Of a stretch of DNA of 64,000 nt, positions 39,666 through 47,940 are shown piece by piece. The notes below the pieces were generated by a model that saw nothing but the letters and a program-made list of their open reading frames with translations, was not told the origin of the DNA and did no database searches. The position numbers and the translations under genes were made by a program. The DNA comes from Sphingomonas sp. JC676 (GTDB taxonomy: Bacteria > Pseudomonadota > Alphaproteobacteria > Sphingomonadales > Sphingomonadaceae): contig NZ_JACTGR010000002.1 in assembly GCF_014489075.1 (NCBI RefSeq), positions 372,001 to 436,000 on the forward strand, in the 5' to 3' direction. Each line of letters starts with the position of its first letter. Position 1 is the stretch's first letter.

Positions 39666-40820
39666 TCAGCCGGAGACCTGGACGTCGACGTTCATCGACA
39701 GGCCGACGCGGAGCGGGTGCTGCGCCAGTTCACGCGGATCGAGCTTGATGCGGACCGGCAGGCGCTGGACCACCTTGATCCAATTGCCCGTCGCATTCTG
39801 GGCCGGCACGAGTGCGAACGCCGCGCCGGTGCCGCCGGAGAAGCCGGTCACCGTTCCGTGATAGACGACCTTCTCGCCATAGAGATCGGAGGTGAGTTCG
39901 ACCCGCTGGCCGGGACGCACTTCGGCGAGCTGTACTTCCTTGAAGTTCGCGTCGACATAGGCCGCATCGACCGGAACCAGGATCATCAGCATCGCGCCGG
40001 GCTGGACGCGCTGGCCGACTTGGACCTGACGCCGCGACACCACGCCATCGACGGGCGCACGAAGGACGGTGCGCTCGAGATCGACCCGCGCCTGGTCGAG
40101 CGCAGCCCGTGCCGCGAGCACTTCGGGATTGTTGTCGACCGAGGTGTCGGCGATCAGCACACGGTTTGCCTCGCGGGTGCCGATCGCGGCATTCCGCGTC
40201 GCCGCCGCCTGGGCGCGGGCGGCTTCGGCCGACCGGAGGTTCGCCGCGGCTGTGCTGAACGCGTTGCGCATCGTCGTCAGCTCTTCGCCCGAGACCGCAC
40301 CCGAATTCGCCAGCCCTTCGCGCCGGGCGAGATCGATCCGCGCCTTCTCGACATCGGAGCGCGCGGCCATGAGCGCCGCTTCGGCCTTCATCTCGTCCGC
40401 GTGCCGCGCCGAGACCTGGGCGTTGAGGCCGCTGTCGTTCGCGACGAGCCCGCGTACCCGGCGGATCGTGACGGCGAGATCGGCTTCCGCGCGAGCCACC
40501 GCGATCCGGGCGTCGGTATCGTCGAGCTGGACCAGCACGTCGCCGCGGCGAACCTGTTGCGCATCCTGGACGAGGACTTGCTTGACCGGGCCACCGATCA
40601 GGGGCGTCACCTGCGCGACGTCGGCACCGACATAGGCGTTGTCGGTCACGACATGGTGCGACCCGACCAGGGTCTCGTAGCCGTAAGAGGCGCCGCCAAG
40701 CAGGGCGACGGCGGCGGCGAAGCCGCCGAACAGGCGCATGCGCTTGGACTTGCGCCGTGCGGCTTCGTGTTCGATCTGGATCGGATCGGCTTGGTCAAAA
40801 TCGTGTTCGATGACGGACAT
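39666..40820 (-). CDS. HlyD/EmrA-type periplasmic adaptor
   Basis: A 384-aa membrane-fusion protein. A cytoplasmic basic stretch (ARRKSKRMR) is followed by one transmembrane helix at about 29-48. The half-lipoyl domain is split (NAYVGADVAQVTPLIGGPVKQVLV early; VLRAPVDGVVSRRQVQVGQRVQPG later) around a long coiled-coil hairpin (about 115-220) that reaches toward the outer-membrane channel. AAYVDANFKEVQLAEVRPGQ begins the beta-barrel domain typical of EmrA. AAGGAGA precedes the ATG. It links the pump encoded downstream with the outer-membrane factor encoded upstream. Confidence 0.94.
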   Translation of the reverse strand: MSVIEHDFDQADPIQIEHEAARRKSKRMRLFGGFAAAVALLGGASYGYETLVGSHHVVTDNAYVGADVAQVTPLIGGPVKQVLVQDAQQVRRGDVLVQLDDTDARIAVARAEADLAVTIRRVRGLVANDSGLNAQVSARHADEMKAEAALMAARSDVEKARIDLARREGLANSGAVSGEELTTMRNAFSTAAANLRSAEAARAQAAATRNAAIGTREANRVLIADTSVDNNPEVLAARAALDQARVDLERTVLRAPVDGVVSRRQVQVGQRVQPGAMLMILVPVDAAYVDANFKEVQLAEVRPGQRVELTSDLYGEKVVYHGTVTGFSGGTGAAFALVPAQNATGNWIKVVQRLPVRIKLDPRELAQHPLRVGLSMNVDVQVSG

Positions 40821-40835
40821 GGGTTGGGTCTCCTT

Positions 40836-42260
40836 TTATGAATGGAAGCCGCCGCCAAGGGCGCGGATCAGAGTGACGTCGAGAGCGAAGGCACGGGTCT
40901 CGAGCTTCGCGACATTGAGGCGTGAATCGAGCACGCCCTCCTCGGCCGAGAGCACGTCGAGATAGGTCGACAGCCCCTGGCGGTAGCGAAGCCGGGCAAG
41001 GCGGTTGGCTTCTTCAAAGTCGGCCAGCGCGCGGCGCGAGTCCGTAAGTCGCGCAACGAGCCTTTTCTGGCTCGTCAGCGCGTCTGCGGTCTGGCGCAGC
41101 GCCTCGATGACCTGGCGATCGTACAGCGCGATCGCCTCGTCATATTGACCGCGACTTGCGCGGTACTGGCCCTGGAGCGCGCCCCCGTGGAAGAGGGGGA
41201 GGCTTACCGCGGGGCCGGCGCTTCCAAAGGTGGAACCCTGCTTGAAGAGGTTGTCGATACCGACGGCCTGGAAGCCGACGAGCGCGCTCAGATTGATGTT
41301 CGGATAGAAGTCGGCGCGGGCGACCTTGATGCGCTGCGCAGCGGAGTCGGCGCGCGCGCGGGCGGCCGCGACATCGGGCCGGCGCCCGACCAGGTCGATT
41401 GACGCATTGTCGGGAATGCCCTGCATCTCGAGCGCGGCGATCATCGGGCGGCCGATGCTGCGGCCGCGATCCGGCCCCGAGCCGACCAGCGCGGCAAGCG
41501 CGTTGTTCGCGAGTTCGATCGCCTCGTCGGTGGCGGCGAGATTGGCCTGGGTCTGTTCGAGACGGCCCCTCGCCTGCCGCAGTGTCGCGTCGGTATCGAG
41601 ACCCTGGGCGACGCGCTGCGCAACGAGCTGCAGCGTCTGGGCGCGGATGTCGACCGCCGCGGTCAGGCTGTCATGCTGCGTATAGAGAGCGGCCAGCTCG
41701 GCGTAAGCCGAGGCGATGCCGGTGGTGAGCGCCAGCCGGGCTTCCCCGGCATCGTAGCGTGCCGCCTGCAGGTCGAGCTTGGCGGCTCGGAGCGCCGCCC
41801 GGTTCTTGCCCCACAGGTCAAGGTCGATCGAGATGCCAAGGCCTGCCGAAGCGGTATCGTTCCAGCCGCCGGGCACGAGCTGGGCGGGAACGCCGTTGTT
41901 CTTGCTGAGCTTCACTTCCTGGATGCTGCCGCCGGCGTCCACGGTCGGGAGAAGCGCCGCGCCGGCCTGCCGGGTAAAGCCTTCCGCAACGCGGATGCGC
42001 GCCGCCGCCACGTCGAGGTCGGGCGAGTTGGCCAGCGCCTCCTCGATCAGCTGCGACAGCTGGGGGTCCTTATAGTGCTGCCACCAACCCTCTCCCGGCC
42101 ATTCCGACCCGGTTCCGGCGAGCGTCTGTGCAGCAGCCGCTGCCGGCGCCGTCCTCGCGACGGGCATCGGCCCCAGATGGGGGACCGACGCACATGCGCT
42201 GGTGCAAAGCGCAAGCAGGAGTGCCGCGCGGCGAGGCCGCGCAGGAAGAAAGCGGATCAT
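40836..42260 (-). CDS. Outer-membrane efflux lipoprotein (NodT/OprM family)
   Basis: A 474-aa outer-membrane channel of the TolC-like RND/MFS factor family. The signal peptide ends in TSAC (Cys23), a possible lipid-attachment site. WWQHYKDPQLSQLIEEALANSPDLDVAAARIRVAE, SIDLDLWGKNRA and GRRPDVAAARARADSA are family blocks, and the two long helical regions repeat as usual. The start at 42260 is chosen to give the signal peptide; the longer frame adds an unrelated extension. It is the first gene of the emr-type unit, with about 30 bases of leader from the predicted promoter. The order channel-adaptor-pump in one transcript gives a complete three-part exporter. Confidence 0.93.
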   Translation of the reverse strand: MIRFLPARPRRAALLLALCTSACASVPHLGPMPVARTAPAAAAAQTLAGTGSEWPGEGWWQHYKDPQLSQLIEEALANSPDLDVAAARIRVAEGFTRQAGAALLPTVDAGGSIQEVKLSKNNGVPAQLVPGGWNDTASAGLGISIDLDLWGKNRAALRAAKLDLQAARYDAGEARLALTTGIASAYAELAALYTQHDSLTAAVDIRAQTLQLVAQRVAQGLDTDATLRQARGRLEQTQANLAATDEAIELANNALAALVGSGPDRGRSIGRPMIAALEMQGIPDNASIDLVGRRPDVAAARARADSAAQRIKVARADFYPNINLSALVGFQAVGIDNLFKQGSTFGSAGPAVSLPLFHGGALQGQYRASRGQYDEAIALYDRQVIEALRQTADALTSQKRLVARLTDSRRALADFEEANRLARLRYRQGLSTYLDVLSAEEGVLDSRLNVAKLETRAFALDVTLIRALGGGFHS

Positions 42261-42288
42261 TGCGAAAGTCCCTATCTCTTGAACTGGT

Positions 42289-42347
42289 ACCGTACGGTCT
42301 AGTCCATCATCCAATCCCTTGTCAACAGAAAAAATGGACCGTATGGT
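42289..42347. promoter_or_regulatory. Divergent efflux/TetR promoter with two palindromic operators
   Basis: Two operator-like palindromes lie 49 bases apart: ACCGTACGGT at 42289-42298 and ACCGTATGGT at 42338-42347. Between them is TTGTCAA (42319-42325), which gives TTGTCA for the plus strand and TTGACA for the minus strand. On the plus strand the -10 TATGGT is 17 bases on (42342-42347), inside operator 2. On the minus strand the -10 TAGACC (18-base spacing) overlaps operator 1. Each palindrome thus covers the -10 of one gene. Binding by the adjacent TetR protein is inferred. Confidence 0.82.
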
Positions 42348-42375
42348 ACTGCTTGGATTTTGAAGGAGTTAGCCT

Positions 42376-43011
42376 GTGGCGCGAACGAGGTCTGACGAGA
42401 AACGGCGCGAAATCGTGCGAACCGCGGCGCTCGCGTTTCAGGAGCTGGGGTATGAGCGCACGTCGATGCTGACGATCGCGGAGCGCCTGCGCGGCTCCAA
42501 GCAGACGCTCTATAACTACTTCCCGTCCAAGGAAGATCTGCTTCGCGCCGTGCTCGACTTCGATGTGGGCGAGGTCGCGGACCAGGCGATGGAGGTGTTC
42601 CTCGCCGAACGAAATCTCCGCAAGGGACTGGCGCGACTCGGCCAGATCTATCTCGAGCGACAGCTCGCCCCGCTGGCGATCGCCAATATCCGCACCGTCT
42701 CCACGCAGCCGGCCGAATCGAAGATCGGCGAGGAGTTTTACCGCAATGTTCTATGCGTGGCCTGGAAACGCGTCGCCGACGCGTTCGAGGCGCTGATGGA
42801 TGAGGGAAAGCTCAGGCCCGCGGATCCCTGGCTCGCGGCGATGCATTTCAAGGGACTGGTGCTGCAGGATCTGCTCGAACGGCAGCTGCTCGGTGCCGCG
42901 GCAGCGGTCGAACCAGAGGAAATCGGGACGGCAGCGCAGCATGCTGCCGATGCCTTCCTTATAATCTACGGTCCGCGCGAGTCGGCGTCGGGAGCGAACG
43001 ACCTTTCCTAA
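42376..43011 (+). CDS. TetR-family repressor of the divergent efflux operon
   Basis: A 211-aa TetR/AcrR-type repressor. The DNA-binding domain (about residues 8-55) contains IVRTAALAFQELGYERTSM, the helix-turn-helix TIAERLRGSKQTLYNYF and PSKEDLLRAV. The C-terminal ligand domain resembles AefR-like TetR proteins (LARLGQIYLERQLAPLAI; WLAAMHFKGLVLQDLLERQ). It starts at GTG with AAGGAG 8 bases upstream. It is divergent from the efflux genes and shares their promoter region, so autoregulation and efflux control through the ACCGTACGGT palindromes is likely. A paralogue lies 1.1 kb downstream. Confidence 0.92.
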   Translation: MARTRSDEKRREIVRTAALAFQELGYERTSMLTIAERLRGSKQTLYNYFPSKEDLLRAVLDFDVGEVADQAMEVFLAERNLRKGLARLGQIYLERQLAPLAIANIRTVSTQPAESKIGEEFYRNVLCVAWKRVADAFEALMDEGKLRPADPWLAAMHFKGLVLQDLLERQLLGAAAAVEPEEIGTAAQHAADAFLIIYGPRESASGANDLS

Positions 43012-43208
43012 CGCTTGCGGAGCGTCATCCCGGCTCGGGCTGTCCTGCGGTGGTAGCGGCGGGCTCCGCACGCTCCAAAATCGCGGACCTGGCTACTCCT
43101 ATGCATTCGCCGGCGCGGCTATGAGCCGCCGGCTCGCGCGTGCACGCGTTAGGTCCGCATTCGACGTGGTTGGCCAGTTGCGCGGACCCAAGGGCCGCTC
43201 ACGACGGT

Positions 43209-43270
43209 ACCGTACGTAACGGTCCATTTTATTATTGACCTCCCTTGATTGATGGACTAGACCGTACGGT
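43209..43270 (+). promoter_or_regulatory. Promoter with efflux-type operators upstream of small gene
   Basis: TTGACC (43235-43240) and TAGACC (43258-43263) are 17 bases apart. ACCGTACGGT at 43261-43270 overlaps the -10, exactly as at the efflux promoter; the surrounding GATGGACTAGACCGTACGGT is the same at both places. A second site, ACCGT-ACGTA-ACGGT, lies upstream at 43209-43223. The same repressor probably controls both promoters. Confidence 0.8.
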
Positions 43271-43295
43271 ACTAGACAACAAAGCGAGTCGCAAG

Positions 43296-43640
43296 ATGAG
43301 CTCCATCGCATCCAAGGAGGGAGTATCCCTCACCGAACTCCATTGGACGGTCGTCGCGATCGCCCGAATGGACAGCCCTCGCTCGGCGGAGCCGGAGGGA
43401 CGGCTCAGGCGCTTGCTGCGGCTGACTTTCGGACCGCCGCCGGCGCTGAAGCTGTCCAGTGAAAGGCTCGAGGCCCTGCGCTGCTTCTGCGTCCGAGCGT
43501 GGCACCGCGATGTCATCCGCGAGCAGGACATGCGCGCTTTAATCGAGGCCGGCTACGCGAGGACCGACGCAATCGAGATCCTCATGCACATCGCCGGCTG
43601 CCGCGGCTTTGCTCCGGTGATCCAGGCGCAAGCCAAATGA
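43296..43640 (+). CDS. Small protein of unknown function in the TetR regulon
   Basis: A 114-aa protein that I do not recognise. It is soluble, with no signal or membrane segment, and mostly helical, including ELHWTVVAIARMD, LRRLLRLTFG, LEALRCFCVRAWH and IREQDMRALIEAGYARTDAIEILMHIAG. The last stretch resembles the end of alkylhydroperoxidase-like helical proteins only faintly. The ATG at 43296 has a poor ribosome-binding site but sits about 25 bases after the predicted transcription start. Its promoter carries the same operator as the efflux genes, so it is probably induced with them. Confidence 0.65.
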   Translation: MSSIASKEGVSLTELHWTVVAIARMDSPRSAEPEGRLRRLLRLTFGPPPALKLSSERLEALRCFCVRAWHRDVIREQDMRALIEAGYARTDAIEILMHIAGCRGFAPVIQAQAK

Positions 43641-43645
43641 ATTCA

Positions 43646-43719
43646 GGACTGGAAGGCCGCCTCCCCCAATCCCCGGCCTCCAGTCCCTCCCGCCCGCGCC
43701 CCAACAGAGCGCGGGCGGG
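43646..43719 (+). repeat. Two consecutive hairpins after the small gene
   Basis: First, 43646-43658 pairs with 43675-43686 (one bulged base). Second, CCCGCCCGCGC at 43689-43699 pairs perfectly with 43709-43719. They fill the gap between the small gene and the next winged-helix gene. No T run follows, so they may be weak terminators or mRNA-stabilising stems. Confidence 0.5.
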
Positions 43720-43766
43720 GCTTCAAAAGTCGAGACGACCAGCACCTTGATCAAAGGAGTTTTGCC

Positions 43767-44102
43767 ATGAACCACGCATGCTATCCGGCGAAGCGGCAGG
43801 CCTCGCCCCTGTTCGCCTCCGTACCGCCGACGACCGTCGACGAGACCGCCTGGGACATCCTCCTGGCGCTGCACGCCGATCAGGCTCGGGAGATCAGCAT
43901 CGCGCAGCTCTCCTCCATGGCCAGCGTGCGGATGACCGTGCTCGAAACCTGGCTCGCCAGTCTCGAGGCGCGCGACCTTATTACCGGCGCCGCCCACTGT
44001 CGGACCGGGGAACTCGTCGCGACGCTGACCGCGCGCGGTCGCGAACTGCTCGACCACTATTTGTCGGCGACCGGCGACCTGCAGGTCGGCGCCCACCATT
44101 GA
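43767..44102 (+). CDS. Small MarR-like winged-helix protein
   Basis: A 111-aa protein with a predicted winged-helix fold: TAWDILLALHADQAREISIAQLSSM, then the recognition-helix region VRMTVLETWLASLEARDLI and a wing followed by ATLTARGRELLDHYL. MarR proteins are usually longer (about 140 aa) with dimerisation helices at both ends; here they are reduced. AAAGGAG lies 7 bases before the ATG. It is followed 35 bases later by a TetR gene on the same strand and may form an operon with it. Its target is unknown. Confidence 0.68.
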   Translation: MNHACYPAKRQASPLFASVPPTTVDETAWDILLALHADQAREISIAQLSSMASVRMTVLETWLASLEARDLITGAAHCRTGELVATLTARGRELLDHYLSATGDLQVGAHH

Positions 44103-44137
44103 TCACCTTGGTCCTGGACCGGAGAGAAGTAAGCCGA

Positions 44138-44746
44138 ATGCGTGTGCGTACCGAAAAAAAGAGAGAAGAGATCATCCAGATGGCGGCGGAGCTGTTCGAT
44201 GCGCTGGGCTACGAGCGCACGACGATGTCTGCCATAGCTACACGCTTGGGCGGATCGAAGGCGACGCTGTACGGCTATTTCGAGTCGAAGGAGGACCTGC
44301 TTCGAGCGGTCCTGGATCGCGACGTCAACGAGGAAGCTGACCGCTTGATGCAGGAGCTTCTGTCCGAGAAGGACTTGCGCAGTGGCCTCATCCGCCTCGG
44401 CATCGCCTATCTTTCCGGTCAGCCGTCGCGGACCGCCAGCATCCGGACTGTGGTCAACCAGCCGATCGCACAGGATTTCTATGAAAACGTTCTTCAGCCG
44501 GCTTGGCAGCGTCTAGCCGACCGTTTTGCGACCATGATGAAGGAAGGCAGGCTGAAATTCGCCGATCCCTGGATCGCCGCGATGCACTGGAAGGGCCTCA
44601 ACGAGTGGGACATGCTCGAGAAGTATCTTCTCTGCGCGAGGATTGGCGATGACGCCAATGACATCGTCAGCGCCGCAACCGCCGCGGCGGACGCTTTCCT
44701 CGAGGTGTATGCGAGTCCACCCGAAGCTAGCCGTGTGCCTGAATGA
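44138..44746 (+). CDS. Second TetR-family regulator, paralogue of the efflux repressor
   Basis: A 202-aa TetR protein with the same plan as the regulator at 42.4 kb: IIQMAAELFDALGYERTTM, the helix-turn-helix SAIATRLGGSKATLYGYF, ESKEDLLRAVLDRDV, and a C-terminal domain with LIRLGIAYLSGQ, SIRTVVNQP and WIAAMHWKGLNEWDML matching that of its neighbour. GGAGAGAAG lies before the ATG. No ACCGTACGGT palindrome is directly upstream, so it may be transcribed with the winged-helix gene, and may bind similar sites. Which of the two TetR proteins acts at the palindromes cannot be told from sequence. Confidence 0.9.
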   Translation: MRVRTEKKREEIIQMAAELFDALGYERTTMSAIATRLGGSKATLYGYFESKEDLLRAVLDRDVNEEADRLMQELLSEKDLRSGLIRLGIAYLSGQPSRTASIRTVVNQPIAQDFYENVLQPAWQRLADRFATMMKEGRLKFADPWIAAMHWKGLNEWDMLEKYLLCARIGDDANDIVSAATAAADAFLEVYASPPEASRVPE

Positions 44747-45015
44747 CACCCATGGAATTGCGGTCATCCACCGTCTTGCGCACCGCGTCGGCATTGGCAT
44801 TTGAGGCCGGAGACCTTCCTCAAATCGGCGAGGGGCTTTGCCCCTGTATCGGACTGTCGCCGCCCAGATCGCCGGTATGCCGCAGCGTGTAGCCTGCGCT
44901 GCGGCTGCCGACGTTTCGCCTGATAAATTTTGCAGCAGGCGGTGAACCGGAGCGCCAGTTCCCAGCACCAACGTCAAGAGCCTCGATCGGCTTCGGGACA
45001 TTTGGGGAGAAAAGG

Positions 45016-46494
45016 GTGGATCGGCGCGCTTGGGCCGCGGACTCTGAGAAGAGTGAGGCGGCGCCGGCAGTCGCGAGCCGGCGGCTTAAGGTCGTCCTCT
45101 ACAACCCGCGCGCCGTTTTCTACCAGATGCCCCTGGCGTTGCTGGCGATCGGGTCGCACCTCGATCCCGACCGCTACGAGGTCGTGACGATCGACGGCCG
45201 CCTGGAAGCGGATCCCGTCGGGGCGGTGCTGTCGCATCTAGAGGATGCCGTGTGCTTGGGCGTCACGGTGCTGACCGGGGCGCCGATCCTGGACGCCATG
45301 GAGATCTCTCGGGCGGCGAAACGGGCCCACTCCGACATGCCGGTGGTCTGGGGCGGATGGCATCCATCGATGTTCGCGCGCGAGTGCCTTGCTGAGCCTT
45401 CGGTCGATGTCACCGTTCAAGCTCAAGGCGAAGAGACCTTCGCCGACATTCTGGAGCGCCTGCTCGAAGGGCGCTCGCTCGAGGGATGCGCCGGTTGCGC
45501 CTTCCGGCGGGACGACGGCTCGATCTGCATCAATCCGCCACGCGATCTTAAGGGCGTCAGCACCTTCCGCGAGCCCGACTACGGCCTCATCCCGGTCGAA
45601 CGGTATTTCGAGCTCAAGGGAAAGCGGCAGCTCGACTACATCTCCTCGCAAGGTTGCAACTTCCGCTGTGCTTTTTGCTCGGATCCCTTCGTGTACGGGC
45701 GCAAATGGGTCGGGCTCGATCCCGTCAGCATGGGGGTGCGGCTCAAGGCGCTATGGGATCGCTACCGCTTCGACGACATCAATTTCCAGGACGAGACCTT
45801 CTTCACGCGCCGCGACCGGGTGAAGGCGTTCGCCGAGGAGGTGATCGCCTCCGGCATGGAGATCACCTGGGCTGCCACGATGCGGGCGGACCAAGGTGTG
45901 CGATTGCCCGACGACGTCTGGCAGTTGTGCAAGCAATCGGGCTTGCGGCGGCTGCTCGTCGGCGTGGAATCGGGCTCCAGCGAGATGCTCAAGCGGATCC
46001 GCAAGGACGTCACGATCGATCAGGTGTTCGAAACCGCCGGGAAGATGCTCGCGCACGGCATCGCCGGGCACTTCCCGTTCATCGTCGGATTTCCCGACGA
46101 GAGCGACGAGAGCATTCAGGATACATTGGCGTGTGCGCGGCGGCTCCGGTCGATGAGCCCGGACTTCCTCACGCCGATCTTCTATTTCAAGCCCTACCCC
46201 GGCAGCGAGATCGTCACCGAGGCCGTCGCTCGTGGCTACAAGCTTCCCGAGACGCTCGAGGAATGGGCGGGCTTCGACTATGTGCAGGGCGAACCGGGGC
46301 CGTGGGTGTCGCCCGAAAAATTCCGCCTGATCGAGCGGTTCAAATTCTTTCACGAGCTCGCCTGGAAGCGCGCCGCGCCCGCGGAGCGATGGTTGCAGCG
46401 CCTCGCCCGCTACCGGTGCAGCCGCAACGCATATCGCTGGCCGATCGAGATGGCGCTGATGCGCGCCTGGCGCTCCGAACCGAGGCTATCGTAG
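45016..46494 (+). CDS. B12-binding-domain radical SAM protein
   Basis: A 492-aa radical S-adenosylmethionine enzyme. Residues about 24-160 resemble a cobalamin-binding Rossmann domain (LKVVLYNPRAVFYQMPLAL; VVWGGWHPSMF), without the classical DxHxxG motif. The iron-sulfur motif GCNFRCAFC gives Cys214, 218 and 221. Later family blocks are INFQDETFFTRRDRV, LLVGVESGSSEMLKRIRKD and HFPFIVGFPDESDESIQDT. Members include BchE-like cyclases and methyltransferases; the reaction here is unknown. It is a single gene between a TetR gene and a convergent exporter operon. The start is a GTG; about the first 20 residues are not conserved-looking, so the true start may be later. Confidence 0.88.
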   Translation: MDRRAWAADSEKSEAAPAVASRRLKVVLYNPRAVFYQMPLALLAIGSHLDPDRYEVVTIDGRLEADPVGAVLSHLEDAVCLGVTVLTGAPILDAMEISRAAKRAHSDMPVVWGGWHPSMFARECLAEPSVDVTVQAQGEETFADILERLLEGRSLEGCAGCAFRRDDGSICINPPRDLKGVSTFREPDYGLIPVERYFELKGKRQLDYISSQGCNFRCAFCSDPFVYGRKWVGLDPVSMGVRLKALWDRYRFDDINFQDETFFTRRDRVKAFAEEVIASGMEITWAATMRADQGVRLPDDVWQLCKQSGLRRLLVGVESGSSEMLKRIRKDVTIDQVFETAGKMLAHGIAGHFPFIVGFPDESDESIQDTLACARRLRSMSPDFLTPIFYFKPYPGSEIVTEAVARGYKLPETLEEWAGFDYVQGEPGPWVSPEKFRLIERFKFFHELAWKRAAPAERWLQRLARYRCSRNAYRWPIEMALMRAWRSEPRLS

Positions 46495-46538
46495 CGGCCG
46501 CCGTCCAACGGTCCGACCCTTTTCCAAAATCGACCCGG

Positions 46539-47939
46539 TCACCAGCCGCCGCCCAGCGCCTTGAACAGCGCAACCGCGGCTTGGCCCTTGGCGGCGCGTG
46601 CCTGATCGGCGCGGTGCTGGGCCGCCAGCAGCGATTCCCGAGCGCGGAGCAGTGTGAGCCGGTCGTCTTCACCGCTGGCGGCGCGGCGATCGGCGAGGGC
46701 GAAAGCGGCGCGTTCGCGGTCCAGCGAGGCTGTCGCATCGGCTTCGGAGGTACGGGCGTTGAGGAATCGGTTGATTGCGGACTCGCTGTCCGAAAGCGCG
46801 CCGGTGACGGCCTTTTCGTAGCGCGCGGCGGCGCCTTGGGCGCGGGCATCGGCGGCGCGGATCTGTGCGCGGATCGTGCCGCCCGAGAAGATCGGCCAAG
46901 AAAAGCTAGGACCGATCTGGAAGCGCGTGCTGTCACCGGCGAAGATATCACCCGGCGTGCGCGCCTGCTGGCCGATACCGCCGATCAGACTGAAGCGCGG
47001 GAAGAGATCTGCGGTGGCGACACCCACGTCCGCGGTGGCGGCGGCAAGCTCGCGCTCGGCCTGGCGGATATCGGGCCGGCGCTCGAGCAGTTCGGAGCGG
47101 ACGCCAACCAGGATCGCGTCGGGGCTGGCGGGAAGCGGGGCAGTTGTGGTGAGACCGGGCACGACTTCCTCGGGCGCGGCGCCGAGCAGCGCGGCGATGC
47201 GATACGCCGCTGCCGCTGCCTGGGCGCGGGCATTGGGCACGGTAGAGACACTGGCCCGCGCCGTCGCGTCGGCGCGCTCGGCGTCGAGGGTCGAGGCTTC
47301 GCCCGCGTCGAGGCGGAGATGGGTGAGGTGCGCAAGATCGGCATCGGCGGCGGCGGTCGCTTCGGCGGTAGCGGCATCGGCCTGGGCGGCGCGTAAATCG
47401 AAATAGCTGCGGGCGAGCTCGGCGATCAGCGTCAGCATCACGTCGCGCTGGCCATATTCGGCCACCTCGACACGCGCGTTAGCCGCCTGGGTCTGGCGGG
47501 TGCGGCGGCCCCAGATATCGATCTCCCAGCTCGCGTCGAAGCCGAGATCGAACAGGCGGAACTCGCGATCGACACCGGGGATCTGGCCGATCGGGAGCTG
47601 GCCGTTCCTGCTGATCCGGTTCTCGGTGGCGGATCCGCTGGCGGAAAGGGTGGGCAGCCGCCCACCGACCACGGCGTCGCGATTGGCGCGGGCTTCGGCA
47701 AGGCGCGCCTGGGCTTCCTTGAGATCAGGGGCGTTGGCGACGGCCTGCTTTACCAGCGCGGATAGCTGGGCGTCGCCAAAACTGTCCCACCAGGCGAGGT
47801 CGACCTGGCCGGGCGTGCCGGGCTCGAGCCAGCCCCCGGTCGAAGCGGCGGGCGTCTCGGGCCGCTTGTAATCGGGGCCAACGGTGCAGCCGGCGACCGC
47901 GGTGCCGAGCAAAAGGAGGGAAAGCAGGCGGGGCATCAT
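46539..47939 (-). CDS. Outer-membrane factor of the ABC exporter operon
   Basis: A 466-aa TolC-like lipoprotein channel (NodT/OprM family). The lipobox VAGC at 15-18 and the following TVGPDYKRPETP are typical. VDLAWWDSFGDAQLSALVKQAVANAPDL, DASWEIDIWGRRTRQTQ and LLERRPDIRQAERELAAATADVG are family blocks; two similar halves each supply strands and helices. It is the last gene of a six-gene minus-strand unit (TetR, adaptor, ATPase, two permeases, channel), one base after the preceding stop codon. The Escherichia coli ybhGFSR operon lacks its own channel gene, so here the exporter is self-contained. It converges on the radical SAM gene without a clear terminator. Confidence 0.93.
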   Translation of the reverse strand: MMPRLLSLLLLGTAVAGCTVGPDYKRPETPAASTGGWLEPGTPGQVDLAWWDSFGDAQLSALVKQAVANAPDLKEAQARLAEARANRDAVVGGRLPTLSASGSATENRISRNGQLPIGQIPGVDREFRLFDLGFDASWEIDIWGRRTRQTQAANARVEVAEYGQRDVMLTLIAELARSYFDLRAAQADAATAEATAAADADLAHLTHLRLDAGEASTLDAERADATARASVSTVPNARAQAAAAAYRIAALLGAAPEEVVPGLTTTAPLPASPDAILVGVRSELLERRPDIRQAERELAAATADVGVATADLFPRFSLIGGIGQQARTPGDIFAGDSTRFQIGPSFSWPIFSGGTIRAQIRAADARAQGAAARYEKAVTGALSDSESAINRFLNARTSEADATASLDRERAAFALADRRAASGEDDRLTLLRARESLLAAQHRADQARAAKGQAAVALFKALGGGW

Positions 47940-47940
47940 T

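Noticed and set aside
44747..45015. Minus-strand fragment reading GYTLRHTGDLGG, like an integrase LRHT box
   Set aside because: Only about 20 codons, no other recombinase motif, and flanking frames are closed; more likely chance. The 269 bases hold nothing else recognised.
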